The position numbers were made by a program, and so were the translations under genes. This document shows positions 32,475 through 43,884 of a DNA stretch of 64,000 nucleotides, piece after piece (within the stretch, counting starts at the first letter, position 1; every line of letters starts with the position of its first letter). A model generated the notes under the pieces. The model did no database searches. It worked only from the letters and a program-made list of their open reading frames with translations, and had not been told where the DNA came from. The DNA is from Paracyclopina nana (lineage: Eukaryota > Arthropoda > Copepoda > Cyclopoida > Cyclopettidae), in assembly GCA_019096065.1 (NCBI GenBank), contig JAGUCH010000010.1:62001-126000 (forward strand), given 5' to 3'.

Positions 32475-34260
32475 AAATCCCCATTCCATCATTGGTGGAT
32501 GATGGAAGAGACACAGGAGATCTCATCTATTGGTCATCAAGTCTGCAGGACTTTGATGATCTTCTTCAAAGCCAAAGTTCATCATCAACTTCAGTAATCA
32601 CAATATGGCGGAGCTGCTGATTTAGATCTACTACATTTTAGACCGTTCGATTCGCAAGCTAAGCAAGGCTAAGCTAAGCAAGAAGCTCAGCATATCTTAG
32701 CTAGACGAGCAAGAAGCCAAGCAAGGCTGAGCTAAGCAACAAGCTAAGCTAAACAAGGCTAAGCTAAGCAACAAGCTAAACAAGGCTGAGCTAAGCAAGG
32801 CTAAGCTAAGCTAAGCAAGGCTAAGCTAAGCTAAGCAAGGCTAAGCTAAGCTAAGCAAGGCTAAGCTAAGCAAGGCTAAGCTAAGCTAAGCTAAGCTAAG
32901 CAAGGCTAAGCTAAGCTAAGCAAGGCTAAGCTAAGCTAAGCAAGGCTAAGCTAAGCTAAGCAAGGCTAAGCTAAGCTAAGCAAGGCTAAGCTAAGCAAGA
33001 AGCTCAGCATAGCTAATCTAGGCAAGAAGCCAAGCAAGGCTGAGCTAAGCAACAAGCTAAGCTAAACAAGGCTAAGCTAAGCAACAAGCTAAGCAAGGCT
33101 GAGCTAAGCAAGGCTAAGCTAAGCTAAGAAAGGCTAAGCTAAGCAAGGCTAAGCTAAGCAATGAGCTAAGCATAGCTAAGCCAAGCGAGGCTGAGCTAAG
33201 CAAGAAGCTAAGCTAAGCAAGAAGCTAAGCAAGGCTAAGCTAAGTTAGGTTAGGCTAAGCTTAGCAAGAAGCTAAGCAAGGCTAAGCTAAGCAAGAAGCT
33301 AAGCAAGGCTAAGCAAGGCTAAGCTAAGCAAGAATTTAGGCAAGAAGCAAAGAAAGGCTCTTTACTCAGTCAAAGCCAGCTACTTCAAGTAAAAGGTAAT
33401 GACTGAAAAAGCGTCATTTATTGTGCTATGAAACAGTTTGTCAGCTTACAGTGTTCTCCAAGCTAAGCAATGCGAAGCTTAAGGTAAGCAAGATACTATC
33501 AAGGTTCCTTTCTCAGTGATTAATGAACTGATTGGTACCATATTTGGCAAGTTTCTTAATTAGGATATCACAAAAGCTCATGCCTAATTTAGTAGAGGTT
33601 TGAGGTTAATTTCAAGAGGCCATGTTTGCCTTGCTTATCTTAATGTGCAGCAGGCTCTCAGCAAGTCAGAATCAACCCTAATAAAGCAGCCTCGTACCTC
33701 TACCAGATTTAGCTTGGACATTTGCTATGCTTTCCTCATGATTTCTTCTGAATTTATTCCAAATCAGCTGAATCATTACTTAATTGTTGCTTTTTTTAAG
33801 GAAGCGTCACTTAACTTAATAGTTACAAATTAGAATTGATCAATAATCAACTTAATTTGACCAATAATTCACCAAATTACCTTAACTTAATTTACATTAA
33901 GATAACTTTTAAATAACTGAAACTAAGCTTGAAAACTTAAATTAAGTTAAAAAAACACTCTTAACTCTAGGATTTAAATATAATGCTTGGACTTAAGATG
34001 GTTTAAGTCGACTTAAGTTCGATTTTGTTGTTGGCTAAGCATTTTGTTAATATTCCAAGTTGGCCTTCACTGCAAGCAGTCCCATCTCCAAGTCTAATAG
34101 TTCTCCTATCAAGTTGATGGCACGTGTTTTGCCCTTGTCCTGCACACTGGGGCAGTCCCACCCACCAAAGCCCCCACCAGCTGGGAGTGGAGGTTTGAGT
34201 GGCCCAAAGCCCCAGTGTGAGGTGCCAAGTTGGCTAAAGCCAAAACCTCTGGCAATGTAA
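32475..34260 (+). CDS. Putative 3' part of an unrecognised spliced gene (two exons)
   Basis: Exon 32475-32593 follows an AG and ends at TCA|GTAATC. It reads about 40 residues, acidic then Ser-rich (VDDGRDTGDLIYW, then SLQDFDDLLQ). Exon 34060-34260 follows CCAAG and continues in the same phase (0) for 66 residues, Ser then Pro/Gly-rich, to a TAA; AATAAA follows at 34442. The other frames of both pieces are closed or less protein-like. The intron holds the AAGCTAAGCAAGGC array and a dispersed element, as the Lhx1/5 introns hold arrays. No domain is recognised, upstream exons are not found, and the second exon contains CACACTGGGGC and its inverse (34143 and 34209), so it could instead be a repeat. 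Confidence 0.33.
32640..33345. repeat. AAGCTAAGCAAGGCT array
   Basis: Units of 10-20 bp built from GCTAAGCTAAGCAAG, in runs of high regularity (32780-33000) and a duplicated block (32690-32790 resembles 33000-33100). It directly precedes the second copy of the dispersed element also found at 20160-20560, whose ends carry the same words. Confidence 0.9.
33470..33800. mobile_element. Dispersed element copy B
   Basis: Resembles 20200-20520 along its length: TTGGTACCA, TTTGGCAAGTTTC, CATTTGCTATG and CCTCATGATTTCT occur in the same order and spacing. The tandem array to its left is made of the same AAGCTAAG words that form the ends of copy A. Roughly 75-80 % similar by eye. No coding capacity. 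Confidence 0.65.
33801..34058. other. AT-rich sequence with TTAACTTAA words
   Basis: Short loose repeats of CTTAATTT and TTAACTTAA; nothing else seen. Confidence 0.4.
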
Positions 34261-34441
34261 TCTCAAGCACAGCGGGGTGCTTTTTGCTCAAACTGCTCTC
34301 CAAAAGCTGAGATGGTCACTTTTTGACAAGACTCAGCCTTAATTTCCCCAGAAAACTCCAAAATCCTTAACTGAAAAACCTCTGAGAGGACCAAACCCAC
34401 TTCCAAAAGAAATTTTGAAGCAAACAAATTTTGGGCTCAAT

Positions 34442-34447
34442 AATAAA
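34442..34447 (+). terminator. Candidate poly(A) signal of the putative gene ending at 34260
   Basis: AATAAA about 182 bases after the proposed stop. Its meaning depends on that uncertain gene. Confidence 0.3.
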
Positions 34448-35940
34448 ATTTTGTTTTGCAAGCATTGGCAAGAGATTTCATTAGAAACAATCAAAACTGA
34501 TTAATTATCTAAAATGTTTTGTTTAAAACGAATATAGCAAAAGATATATGTAACTTAAAAACACTATTCAATGATAGGTTAGAAATGAAATCACTTTTTT
34601 AAAACACTTTTTTGATGTGCCGCTAATGACTGAGCGTATCCCATGTTCATTTGACGCACAATTTTGTCAAGCATGGAATAATAGCAATTTCTGTGGAAAC
34701 AATCACAACTCATCACAAATTATTTTGCTACATAGATGTTACAAGTAAAAACAAACTTTGTATAGTATCGTAAATAATCTATATATATATATTTTGTAGT
34801 AGTAGTAAAAATAGTAAGCGTGGATAATAATTAAAGGAATTTGCTCTCTTTTTGACACAAAAGGTTGTGTAAAGCAATTTGTCCTGGAAATTTGCACTTG
34901 AAAGGTGGCGAGACAACAAAGAGGGAGATGCAAATTGGCACTGAGGAAAAATTTGCCCCTGGGCTGTAAAGTGTCAAAAAATCGGCTTCTGCTTTTGATC
35001 CAGTCAAAAGGCTGATCATTATCCTATTGCATTCCTGCATATGATTTGCTCCAAATAATGAGTTTTCTTCATTAACTTATTTTACAGCAAAAAAAAAAGT
35101 TGGACCTCCTCTTTTTTTTGTGCACTTCACATATCTGTCAGCTGACGATTCTTGTACAACCTTTGAAATTGTTATTTTCAATTTGCCTTTTACAAAATTT
35201 CTATAAAAAATATTTTTTTTACAGTTAGGATACTTTTGAAAAGAGTATTGAAAATGTTTTGAAACATAGTTATGCTAAATAAATATCAGATGGCAATCGA
35301 TTGTCATAACATAAATTTCTTGTAACTCATGACTGATGGTAATTAGCGTAAAAGCTATCGCTTATCAACTTCTTTAAATTGTTGCCGTACATTTTATCAA
35401 TAGGCCACACTTAAATTACATTAATTAATGCCACATCAATCGTTATTTTTACAAATATATACCCCTGCTTAAAGTTAAATCTTCATAAATTCAAAACCCA
35501 AATTTTATATGATTGTTGAAAAACAAATCGCTTAATAATGCTTGCGAAAAAAAACAAGAGGTAAAAGCCGATTGTTTCTTCTCGTCAATATTTAGTTAAA
35601 CATGGAATTTGAACCTTTCAAAAGTTGAATTTCAGTATTTGATGGCACATCTACTGATTTAGCAATAAAATTAATATTATCCTCCTGTAAGCCCTTCTTT
35701 ATATAGATCCAATGCACAACATGATTTTGGGCATTGTAAAAAGAAAAAGACTAATCTGGTTGAATGTGTAAAACAACTGACCGCGAGCTCGTGCTCTGAC
35801 CTTAAATAGCAAAAGTTGAACTGCTGCTACAAGTCGTAACTCTTTTTGTGATTTTTTGTTTCTGTACTTGCTGGGTGGTAGGCGTGTCACAGTAGCCCAC
35901 AAAAAAGCCCCCAGCTACGCATATTTTTTTTCACTCAATA
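34448..35940. other. Intergenic AT-rich spacer
   Basis: No gene, array or inverted repeat recognised. Short open frames on both strands look random. Confidence 0.5.
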
Positions 35941-36270
35941 TTACTTTTAAAAATGTTTTTTGCGAAATAATGAACTCTAGATTTTTTAATACTATTTTAA
36001 AACTGTATTTTAATACTTATAAGTGTGTTTTACTCCTTTTTAATTCTTTTAAAATGTATGTTTTACTCATGTTTATTAATTTAAAATAAGTGTACAACTC
36101 ATTTTTAATGTGTTTTACTAATTTGTATTAATTTGTATAAGCTTGCTTTACTCATAATACATTTAAAAGGTAGTACATTTTACTCACTGTTACTACTTTA
36201 GAAAAAGTGTATTTTAATATTCATTAACTCTTTTAAAAAGTGCATTATACTCATTCTTAAATAAAACATT
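35941..36270. repeat. TTTTAAAAAGTGTATTTTACTCAT array
   Basis: Degenerate units of about 40 bp with TTTTACTCAT and TTTTAAAA; AT-rich. Confidence 0.65.
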
Positions 36271-36357
36271 GTTCATACTTCTATATAGTGAATTGTACAA
36301 ACTCAAAAATTACATTTTAACAGTAGTTTCATTGCTAAATTACATAAATTGCACAGA

Positions 36358-36712
36358 ACTCGCTACGCTCGGCCTTGCAAATTAGCACTCGTGCATAGTA
36401 TATTTTTTCGTACTGTCACTTTGAATTGGGAAAAAGGCCAAAAAGTGTAAAATAGCAATACAATGGGGGGAAAAGCCATTTTCTCTGGCAAAAAAGAGCC
36501 GAGGGTCATCTATCCCTTTTGTTATGGAGCTGTCGACGAACCATTTGTTGTTGCCCTTCTCAATTCTTGACCACACTTTGTAATGATCAAGCGATGACTT
36601 GCACATTTCGGCCAAAATTGGCCTCTGTTAGTATTTGCTATAAAGCGCGGGAGTATTTAAAAAAGAGGAAACCGAGCTCATTTTTGCACGGCCGAGCGGT
36701 AGCGAGGAATGA
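36358..36712. mobile_element. Possible ~350-bp element with GCTACgCTCGGCC inverted ends
   Basis: CTCGCTACGCTCGGCCTTGCAAAT near 36359 is mirrored by TTTTTGCACGGCCGAGCGGTAGCGAG ending near 36712, an imperfect terminal inverted repeat of about 24 bp. Further GCCGAGCGGTAGCGAGG occurs near 36803, and CCTCGCTACGGCTCGG at about 61374 and 61492. The interior is non-coding. Confidence 0.5.
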
Positions 36713-37075
36713 AATGTCTAACTATCAAAATTGTGTTTACATCAAGGGATGACTTGCACATTTCTGTGTCTTCCTTTCAAAGTAAGAGTAAACTTTTGCT
36801 CCGCCGAGCGGTAGCGAGGTATGCAATCAGACAACATCAGCATTAACACAATAAGGCTACAAAAAACTTTTTTAGGTTTTTAGATTGGTTGTTTACAGTG
36901 TTTCTCAAATATCTGAGTTACAGCATTTGCAGTGTATCGGTTGACTTCTAATGCCATAGTAAGGCGAAACTCATTTCGTTTGTTGCACCTGATGTCCTCG
37001 AGGTGAATTTCTACGCTTGGCTGTCACTCTGTTTTGGGCTTTTTGGCCTCCAACGCTACACAGTGGGAACATTTG
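36713..37075. other. Spacer
   Basis: Nothing supported apart from an isolated CACAGTGGG at 37059 directly at the start of the next array. Confidence 0.4.
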
Positions 37076-37850
37076 ACTCAAACTTGACTCAGCACTGGCT
37101 CAAATATGACTCAAATTGGACTCAGTTATTAATCAAACTTGACTCAGCCCTGATTTAAACTTAACTCAGCTCTGACTCAAATTGGACACAGTTCCGTATA
37201 AAACTTGACTCATTTCTTACTCCAACTTGACTCAGCTATGACTCAAACTTGACTAAGCTATGACTCAAACTTGAATTAGCTATGACTCAAACTTAACTCA
37301 TTTCTGACTCAAACTTGACTCAGCTATGACTCAAACTTGACTCAGCTATGACTCAAACTTGAATTAGCTATGACTCAAACTTGACTCAGCTATGACTCAA
37401 ACTTGACTCAGCTATGACTCAAACTTGAATCAGATTTGACTCAGCTATGAATCAAACTTGACTCAGATGTGACTCACCCATGACTCACCTATTACTCAAA
37501 TTTGACTCAGCTCTGAGTCTCTGACTTTTTCTTGACTCAGCTGTTAGTCTAACTTGACTCAGCACAACCTCATACTAGACTTGGCTATACTCAGTTTTGC
37601 CTCAAGTTGACTCAGTTTTGCCTCAAGTTGATTCAGTTTTGCCTCAAACTGACTCATTTCCACCTCCATTTGACACTATCATGGCTAATGAAGGCATTAT
37701 TACTCCTCAATTTTGTTTTCTTCAACTAGGCTCAATTCTGTTTCAACTTTACTCATTTCTACCTCAATTCATTGACTCGGTTTTGACTCAACTTCAAGTC
37801 AACTTCAAATCAGCTTCAAGTCATTTTTACCCTATGTTTAAGTCAAATGC
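37076..37850. repeat. GACTCAAACTTGACTCAGCTAT 22-bp array
   Basis: Regular from 37180 to 37450. It then turns into CTCAGTTTTGCCTCAAGTTGA units to 37660 and looser CTCAATTT words to 37850. TGACTCA is present in nearly every unit. Confidence 0.9.
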
Positions 37851-38040
37851 CTAAATATGGGCAATTTCTCGACATTTCGCAGGACGGCAGTCAACATGTG
37901 GCGTCCATGTTGAGTTAGGGTAGCGCCAACTGATGATCTTCCAAAAAGACACCGCGTGGTTACCCCCTAGGGAGCGCCTGAAAAAGATCCTCAAGGCCCC
38001 CGACCAGACTGTGAAAATTGAGGGCAAAGATCCAATTTCG
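37851..38040. other. Island with TAGCGCCAACTGA and GAGCGCCTGA words
   Basis: Resembles the GGCGCC motif of 1775-1838 and the TAGCGCCAATTGA of the inverted repeat at 42.9 kb. It may be an end of a related element. No gene. Confidence 0.3.
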
Positions 38041-38365
38041 AAAAAGAGTGTGTGTGAAAATCGCAATATGCTGCATAATAACAATAATAACAGTACTTAG
38101 GGTCAACTAAACTGTTGTCAACTCCTTTGAAAAATAAATAAAAAACGGAAAAAGAAGAAAATCGCAATATGTTGCATAATAACAACAATAGCAATACTTA
38201 GGGTCAACTAAACTGTTGTCAACTCCTTAGAAAAATAAATGAAAATCGGAAAAAGAAGATAATCGCAATATGTTGCATGATAACAAGAATAACAATACTT
38301 AGGGTCAACTAAAGTGTTGTCAACTCCTTTGAAAAATAGATGAAAATCGGAAAAAGAAAAATAAT
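38041..38365. repeat. ~101-bp tandem repeat, three copies
   Basis: AAAATCGCAATATG starts near 38058, 38159 and 38260. Each is followed by TTGCATAATAACAA, then ACTTAGGGTCAACTAAA, TGTTGTCAACTCCTT and an AAAAATAAATGAAAATCGGA tail. Copies are about 93-95 % identical by eye, hence young. Confidence 0.88.
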
Positions 38366-38760
38366 TTTGTTAAAACGCTTTGTGAGGTCCAAAAAACAAC
38401 AACAACAACAAGTCTTGATGAGAGGCGCCAAGATGTCTGGAAGCTCTGCTACTGGTCACTTCTTCGTGATGACGTCACAGTGCTCCACAGTGGAATTTTC
38501 TCATTTGGCCAACCCACTAATTATCTGGGCAGATACGCCATGAAACCGTGAAAATATTTGGAAGATGCCAAAACACTATGGGAACTAAAAGCAAAAGGCC
38601 TTCGGCTCTTCCATCAGATGCTCCACTTGATATGATGTGAAGCTCAATCAAAGCAGGAATTTCACGAGTTTTCGGGGAAAAGAAAACAAATTTTAAGTGT
38701 GAAAAAAACCAAAGAATTAAGTTTTTTAAGGCTACCTATTTATTTATTAGATAAAGTAAG
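38366..38760. other. Unassigned region
   Basis: A CAACAACAACAA run, then higher-complexity sequence holding CACAGTG at 38476 and CACAGTGG at 38486. The open frame to 38543 has no recognisable domain. Confidence 0.35.
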
Positions 38761-38764
38761 GTTT

Positions 38765-39350
38765 TTTCGCTTCTAGGTTGGCCTACTTTGAATTTGACGG
38801 GTATTTTAGGACTTGACGGGTACTTTAGGTCTTAGTGGGTATTTTAGGACTTGACGGGTATTTTAGGTCTTAGTGGGTTTTTTAGGTCTTGACAGGTATT
38901 TTAGGTCTTGATAGGCATTTTAGGTCTTGATGGGTACTTTATGTCTCAACGGGCTTTTTAACAGGTATTTTAAGCTCTTGACGAGTGTTTTAGGTCTTGA
39001 TGAGTGTTTCAGGTCTTGACTAGTGTTTTAGGTCTTGACAGGTATTTTAGGTCTTGACAGGTATTTTAGGTCTTGATAGGCATTTTAGGTCTCAACGGGC
39101 TTTTTAATAGGTATTTTAAGCTCTTGACGAGTGTTTTTAGGTCTTGACGAGTGTTTTAGGTCTTGACGAGTGTTTTAGGTCTTGACGAGTGTTTTAGGTC
39201 TTGACAGGTATTTTAGGTCTTGACAGGTATTTTAGGTCTTGACAGGTATTTTAGGTCTTGACAGGTATTTTAGGTCTTGAAGAGTATTTAAGGTCTTGAC
39301 GGCAACTTAGGACTTGACAGCAATTAATGGACTTGACGGCAATTTTGCAC
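38765..39350. repeat. TTTTAGGTCTTGACGGGTA 18-19 bp array
   Basis: About 30 units with sub-families (GACAGGTATTTTAGGTCTT; GACGAGTGTTTTAGGTCTT) that recur as blocks. A higher-order duplication of about 140 bp is visible: the TCTCAACGGGCTTTTTAA variant occurs near 38943 and again near 39089. Confidence 0.9.
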
Positions 39351-39439
39351 TGGTAGGACATTTTGGTCATGTCAGATATTTTCGATATTTTGGACTTGAC
39401 GGATATTTTGGAACTTAAAAAGCTTCAAAAATATCTGTT

Positions 39440-39650
39440 GAAATCCGTGTCCGCAAAAATCCGTGCCGTTATATTCCGTTCCGTTAAATTCCGTTCCGTA
39501 AAAATCCGTTCCGTAAAAATTCATTCCGTGAAAATCCGTTCAGTCAAAATCATCTCAATTAAAAACCTCGGAATTTGACGGCCATATCCGAATATGACGG
39601 GAAAATCCGAATTTGACGGGAAAATCCGAATTTGACGGGAAAATCGGAAA
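39440..39650. repeat. Short arrays: TCCGTTCCGTAAAAA then TGACGGGAAAATCCGAATT
   Basis: A 10-18 bp array on CCGTTCCGT is followed by four units of TTTGACGGGAAAATCCGAA. CCGTTCCGTAA resembles the 10-bp unit at 51.1 kb. Confidence 0.75.
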
Positions 39651-40320
39651 TTTTTGTCGATTACAGTATTCGTGGGCTTTTCGTAGACTTTAAAAAAGTT
39701 AATTTTTCCTACCTTGAATCGAGTTTTCAATCACTTTTGAATCGATTGAATTTCAGCTGTTTTTTTCAGAAATCTCGCCGTTTTTTGTTGTCGCGTAAAA
39801 ACTGAATTGTAAACAAATTCACGCAACCAAAATTCCCGTAATTCGAAAACAAACTCGCTTTCAGAATATCAGTCAAGAAATTTTGATTTAATCTCGGTAA
39901 AAAAGCCATTTTTTTCAAAATAAAAATTTTCTAGTATTTTTTTTTAATTTTGGTAAAAGTTCAAATCTTGAAGTATTTAATTTTTTTAAGTTTTGAATGG
40001 CTTAAAATTGGCGAAAATGCCAAAAAAGGGGATTTTTACGGGGATGGTGGAAAAATAATCCACTGTGGATTGAGTGGCCATTAGTCAGTTTTGACCGCCG
40101 CCATTTTGAGCTCTAGCTCCATTTCTCCTTCTGCCAAAAGTGTGACTTTCATTTCCCTTTGGCGGCAAATGATCAATGACTTCCGTACAACTAATCTATT
40201 CAGTATCATCAACCTTATGGCAATGCAATTTCACAAATTGGCAAATTCTTCCTTTGTGACTTCGTCAGCTGACCTCTTCAACAACAACAACACACCTGTG
40301 CAATTTGCCAGTTTTCACTC
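39651..40320. other. Spacer with GCCGCCATTTTG motif
   Basis: No supported gene. GACCGCCGCCATTTTGAG near 40095 is a YY1-like site. An open frame continues to 40330 (Ser/Asn-rich, TTG-initiated, unsupported). CCACTGTG at 40060 resembles an orphan transposon end. Confidence 0.35.
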
Positions 40321-40324
40321 AAAA

Positions 40325-40790
40325 AGCTAAATTAAGTCTAAGCAAAAAAAAAAGACTTAAAGACTTAATTTAAGTCACTTCCTTTTCAAACAGTTTGAAC
40401 TAATTTGATTTTTGATTTGACTTAATTTGAACTTAAGTATGTGAAATGGCTTGAGTTGAGCAGACTTAGCATTCAAAAAGCTAAATTAAGTCTAAGCAAA
40501 AAAAGAAAAAAAGACTTAAAGACTTTATTTAAGTCACTTTATTTTCAAACAGTTTAAAAAAATCTGATTATTGATTTGACTTAATTTGAACTTAAGTATG
40601 TGAAATGGCTTGAGTTGAGCTGACTTAGCACTCAAAAAGCTAAATTAAGTCTAAGCAAAAAAAGAAAAAAAGACTTAATTTAAGTCACTTTATTTTCAAA
40701 CAGTTTGAACTAATTTGATTTTTTATTTGACTTAATTTGAACTTAAGTAAGTGAAATGGCTTGAGTTGAGCTGACTTAGCACTGACTCTG
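40325..40790. repeat. ~157-bp tandem repeat, three copies
   Basis: GCTAAATTAAGTCTAAGCAA begins near 40326, 40480 and 40639. Each copy carries CAGTTTGAACTAATTTGATT-like and GTGAAATGGCTTGAGTTGAG blocks. Copies differ mainly by A-run length and small indels. Confidence 0.88.
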
Positions 40791-41330
40791 CATTAAAATG
40801 ACTTAGCTCAACTTAGCTTGGCTTAACTTAAACTTATAAAATTACTTAATGTGAGCCTCATTAATTAAAATGACTTGAGGTGATTTGACTTAGTACTGAC
40901 TTAACTTAATATGATGACTTGATTTGTAGTTGACTTAACTCTATTTAAAAGTGACTTAATTTGAGCCTGACTAATTGAAAAGACTTGAGGTGAGTTGACT
41001 TGGAAATGACTTAACTTGTAAAAGACTTGGCTTAAAGCTGACTTAATTTAAGTCGCTTAATGTTTGACGCAACTTAACCTAAATTGATTTTGAGACTTGA
41101 CTTTATTTAAGATGACATGACTTAATGTGACCATGACTAATTGGACTGACTTAAATTAAAAATGACTTAACTGAGTTGCTTAACTCACTTTTTTAATCCT
41201 TAAAAGTCTTTTTTTTAATTAGACTTGACTTGAACCAATTTTACAGCTCAAATATGACTTGAGTCAACTTGAAATTAAATCAACAAATTGACTTTTTTTT
41301 GACTTAATGCTAAAGACTGGATTTTTTTAA
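40791..41330. repeat. GACTTAACTTAATTTGA array
   Basis: Degenerate 15-40 bp units with TGACTTAA and TTAACTTAA, continuing the words of the tandem repeat before it. Confidence 0.75.
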
Positions 41331-41690
41331 GGGAAATGACATTTGCATAATCAGATCATTGAATGCGGTTCTTGTTTTTGTTTTGATGTGATCAAGTTGA
41401 TGAAAAATTGTGTTGTTATTCTTTTTATTATTTGGCGTTGACTGCAAACCCATCAACAAGTTTTGGGGCCAATGTCATTGTTGCAAGGAAACCGAAAAAT
41501 TGATGATCATGTTGTTGTCGTTTTCCGAGTCTGTTTTGGCATAATAGCAGCGAAGAATAAAAGGATTATTAAGACACTTTTCTTTGAAGAAAAAGACTGC
41601 TGAATGTATCTTATTTTTGTCAGCTAAAATTTGCCTTTAAAAAGCTTTCCAGTTGTTTTGGCTTATCTATAAATTCGACTTTCCAAAAAT
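41331..41690. other. Unassigned spacer
   Basis: Non-repetitive and AT-rich; no gene supported. Confidence 0.4.
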
Positions 41691-42330
41691 CTTGGCTCTC
41701 CATTAACCTTGGCCTTCCAGTTAAATTGCTTTCCATCAACTTGGCTCTCACGTTATCTTGGCCTTTCAGTTGACCTGGCTTTCCATTAATCCTGGCCTTC
41801 CAATTATCTTGGCTTTCCAGTTTTTTGCTGCCAGTAATAATGGCTTTCGAGTGATATTGGCTTTCAAGTAATTATGGCTTTCCAATAATCTTGGCTTTCC
41901 AATTATCTTGGCTTTCCAATCATCTTGGCTTTCCAATCATCTTGGCTTTCCAATCATCTTGGCTTTCTTAATAGCTTAGCTTTTCAATCAACTTGGCTTT
42001 CAAATCATCTTGGCTTTCCAATCATCTTGGCTTTCCAATCATCTTGGCTTTCCAATTATCTTGGCTTTCCAATCATCTTGGTTTTCCAATTATCCAAGCT
42101 TCCCAGTTGTTAGGGGTTTCAAACAATCTCGTCTTTCTAGGTAGCTTGGCTTTCCAAAGAAATTGGCTATCCAGTTTTCTTGACTTTCCATTAGGTTAGC
42201 TTTCCAGTCATTAGAGCTTTCCACCCATGTAAACTATATCTATTTGACTTTCCAGTCAGCCTGGATCTTCAATCAGGCCTTCCAGCGCCATTAATTACAA
42301 AAGCCATCTCCGGCTTTCCAGTCGGCTTTC
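41691..42330. repeat. TTGGCTTTCCAATCATC 17-bp array
   Basis: About 33 units; regular at 41870-42090, where TTGGCTTTCCAATCATC is nearly perfect, and degenerate on both sides. Confidence 0.9.
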
Positions 42331-42925
42331 CACCCTCTAATTTTGGTAGCAGTATTTCGGATCAATTGGTGCATGTGTGTATAGATGGGCAGAGTTGTGG
42401 GAGAGTGATTTGTTTTGTGCGTGCTATATAATTATCTCAAGTGATTTGGGTCACGTGCTCACATTCTCATCCTCCTTTTGTTGTTGTTGTTGTTCTTGTA
42501 AATTGCAGCCATTTTGGGGTTGTTCCACGATCCCTCCTGGTTGAATTTATGTAAAAAAGCGAAATACATGCCATTAATGTCCTGCTGAGTTTTTGGGGCT
42601 GCATGCTTCCTTTTTATGGGTCTCAAAAAACCACTATATAACATGAGCCAAATGTCCATTTCACACACAAAAACAAGACTGAAAATTTGTTAAGTTTTAA
42701 GTCTTAAGTCGGTGAAGAAAGTATTAGAGTGTTGAGCTTTATCTTCATTCATTTTTAAGGTCTAGAATAATTGCCTTAAGTACTTAAAAAAGTATTTGTA
42801 AGGCTACTTTAAGTCCAATTCTTAAAATGCGACTTAAAACGACTTTTAAGTCTAAAGCTGTATTTTAATAGTGGATTTGCTCCAATGATTGCTATTAATG
42901 TATGTTATTAAAAATTGACATCTTT
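42331..42925. other. Unassigned spacer
   Basis: Includes a TTGTTGTTGTTG run at 42480 and TTAAGTC words at 42690-42860. No gene supported. Confidence 0.4.
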
Positions 42926-42927
42926 TT

Positions 42928-43500
42928 TAATTTAGTAGTTGACGATGTCTTTTCAAAAACAATTAACAACATGGAAACTAGGTAATCAAAAGATTTGGTA
43001 GCGCCAATTGAAGTTTTCAAAGTCCGGATTGCACCCTTAGTAATGAATTTCAGTTGGATTTGTCGATGAAAAAAGTCACTTTCAGACCATAGTTTTGCGT
43101 ACAAAAAAGTGAGATCGTGAGAAGCCATTTGAGAAGTCCTGGGAAGAAAGAGAAGATCAGGGAGCCCCAAAATTTGTTGATGGGTGCTCAGCACCTGTTG
43201 AGTCATGAGCCAATTTCTTGGGGGTCCATTTCCGAACCCCCAACTGCACCAAATTGCTCATCAATCGTCAGCACCAAGCCGAAAAGTCTGAGAGGAGGTC
43301 AAAAGGTCAAGGCCAGGTGCAACAAGACAGCTGACGCCATGATATCAGCTGGGAAGAATGATTTGATGCTTGACCAAATTTGGCCCCGGTTCATTGACAA
43401 GGGTTGCAAATGGACTTTGCATTCTGCAAGAGGCGATGCCAAATCTTTGCTTGACCTAGTATCCATGTTATTAATTGTTTCGAAATGAAACACGATACAT
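42928..43500. mobile_element. Inverted-repeat (fold-back) element with ~140-bp arms
   Basis: The left arm (about 42928-43070) and right arm (about 43355-43500) pair in inverted orientation. Shared words are AACAATTAA, AACATGGA, ACTAGGT, GATTTGG, CGCC, CAAAGTCC and CACCCTT-like, at roughly 70-75 % identity by eye. Overlapping open frames on both strands (42895-43206 and 43117-43488) are by-products of the arms, as shown by matching LVSMLLIV peptides. Confidence 0.7.
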
Positions 43501-43884
43501 CTAAAAGAACGACCCCACTTGACCAATTTGAAAAATCTAGATGCAATATCTGGGCAGATTACTATGTACTCTGGAAGTTTCACGAAATCATCGAAAAAGT
43601 GCAGCACTATCTTGGCAGATTTTTCATCGATACCAAAAGTAGATGACGTCATCAACTACGTTATTGGTTGATGATAAATCTGGCCAGATCATGTACTTTA
43701 TTTCAACAAAAATCTAGCTTACTCATGCCGACCCAAAAAATGGCAAAGCTAGCTACTTTTCATCTACATTTCATGTACAAGTTAGTTTTAAAAGACTGTT
43801 TGACCAATCAGAAGCTGATGCCAACAGCCAATCATTGCACAGAGTTTACGCGGAATCTAACCGTCGGCCGCCATTCCGTCACTA

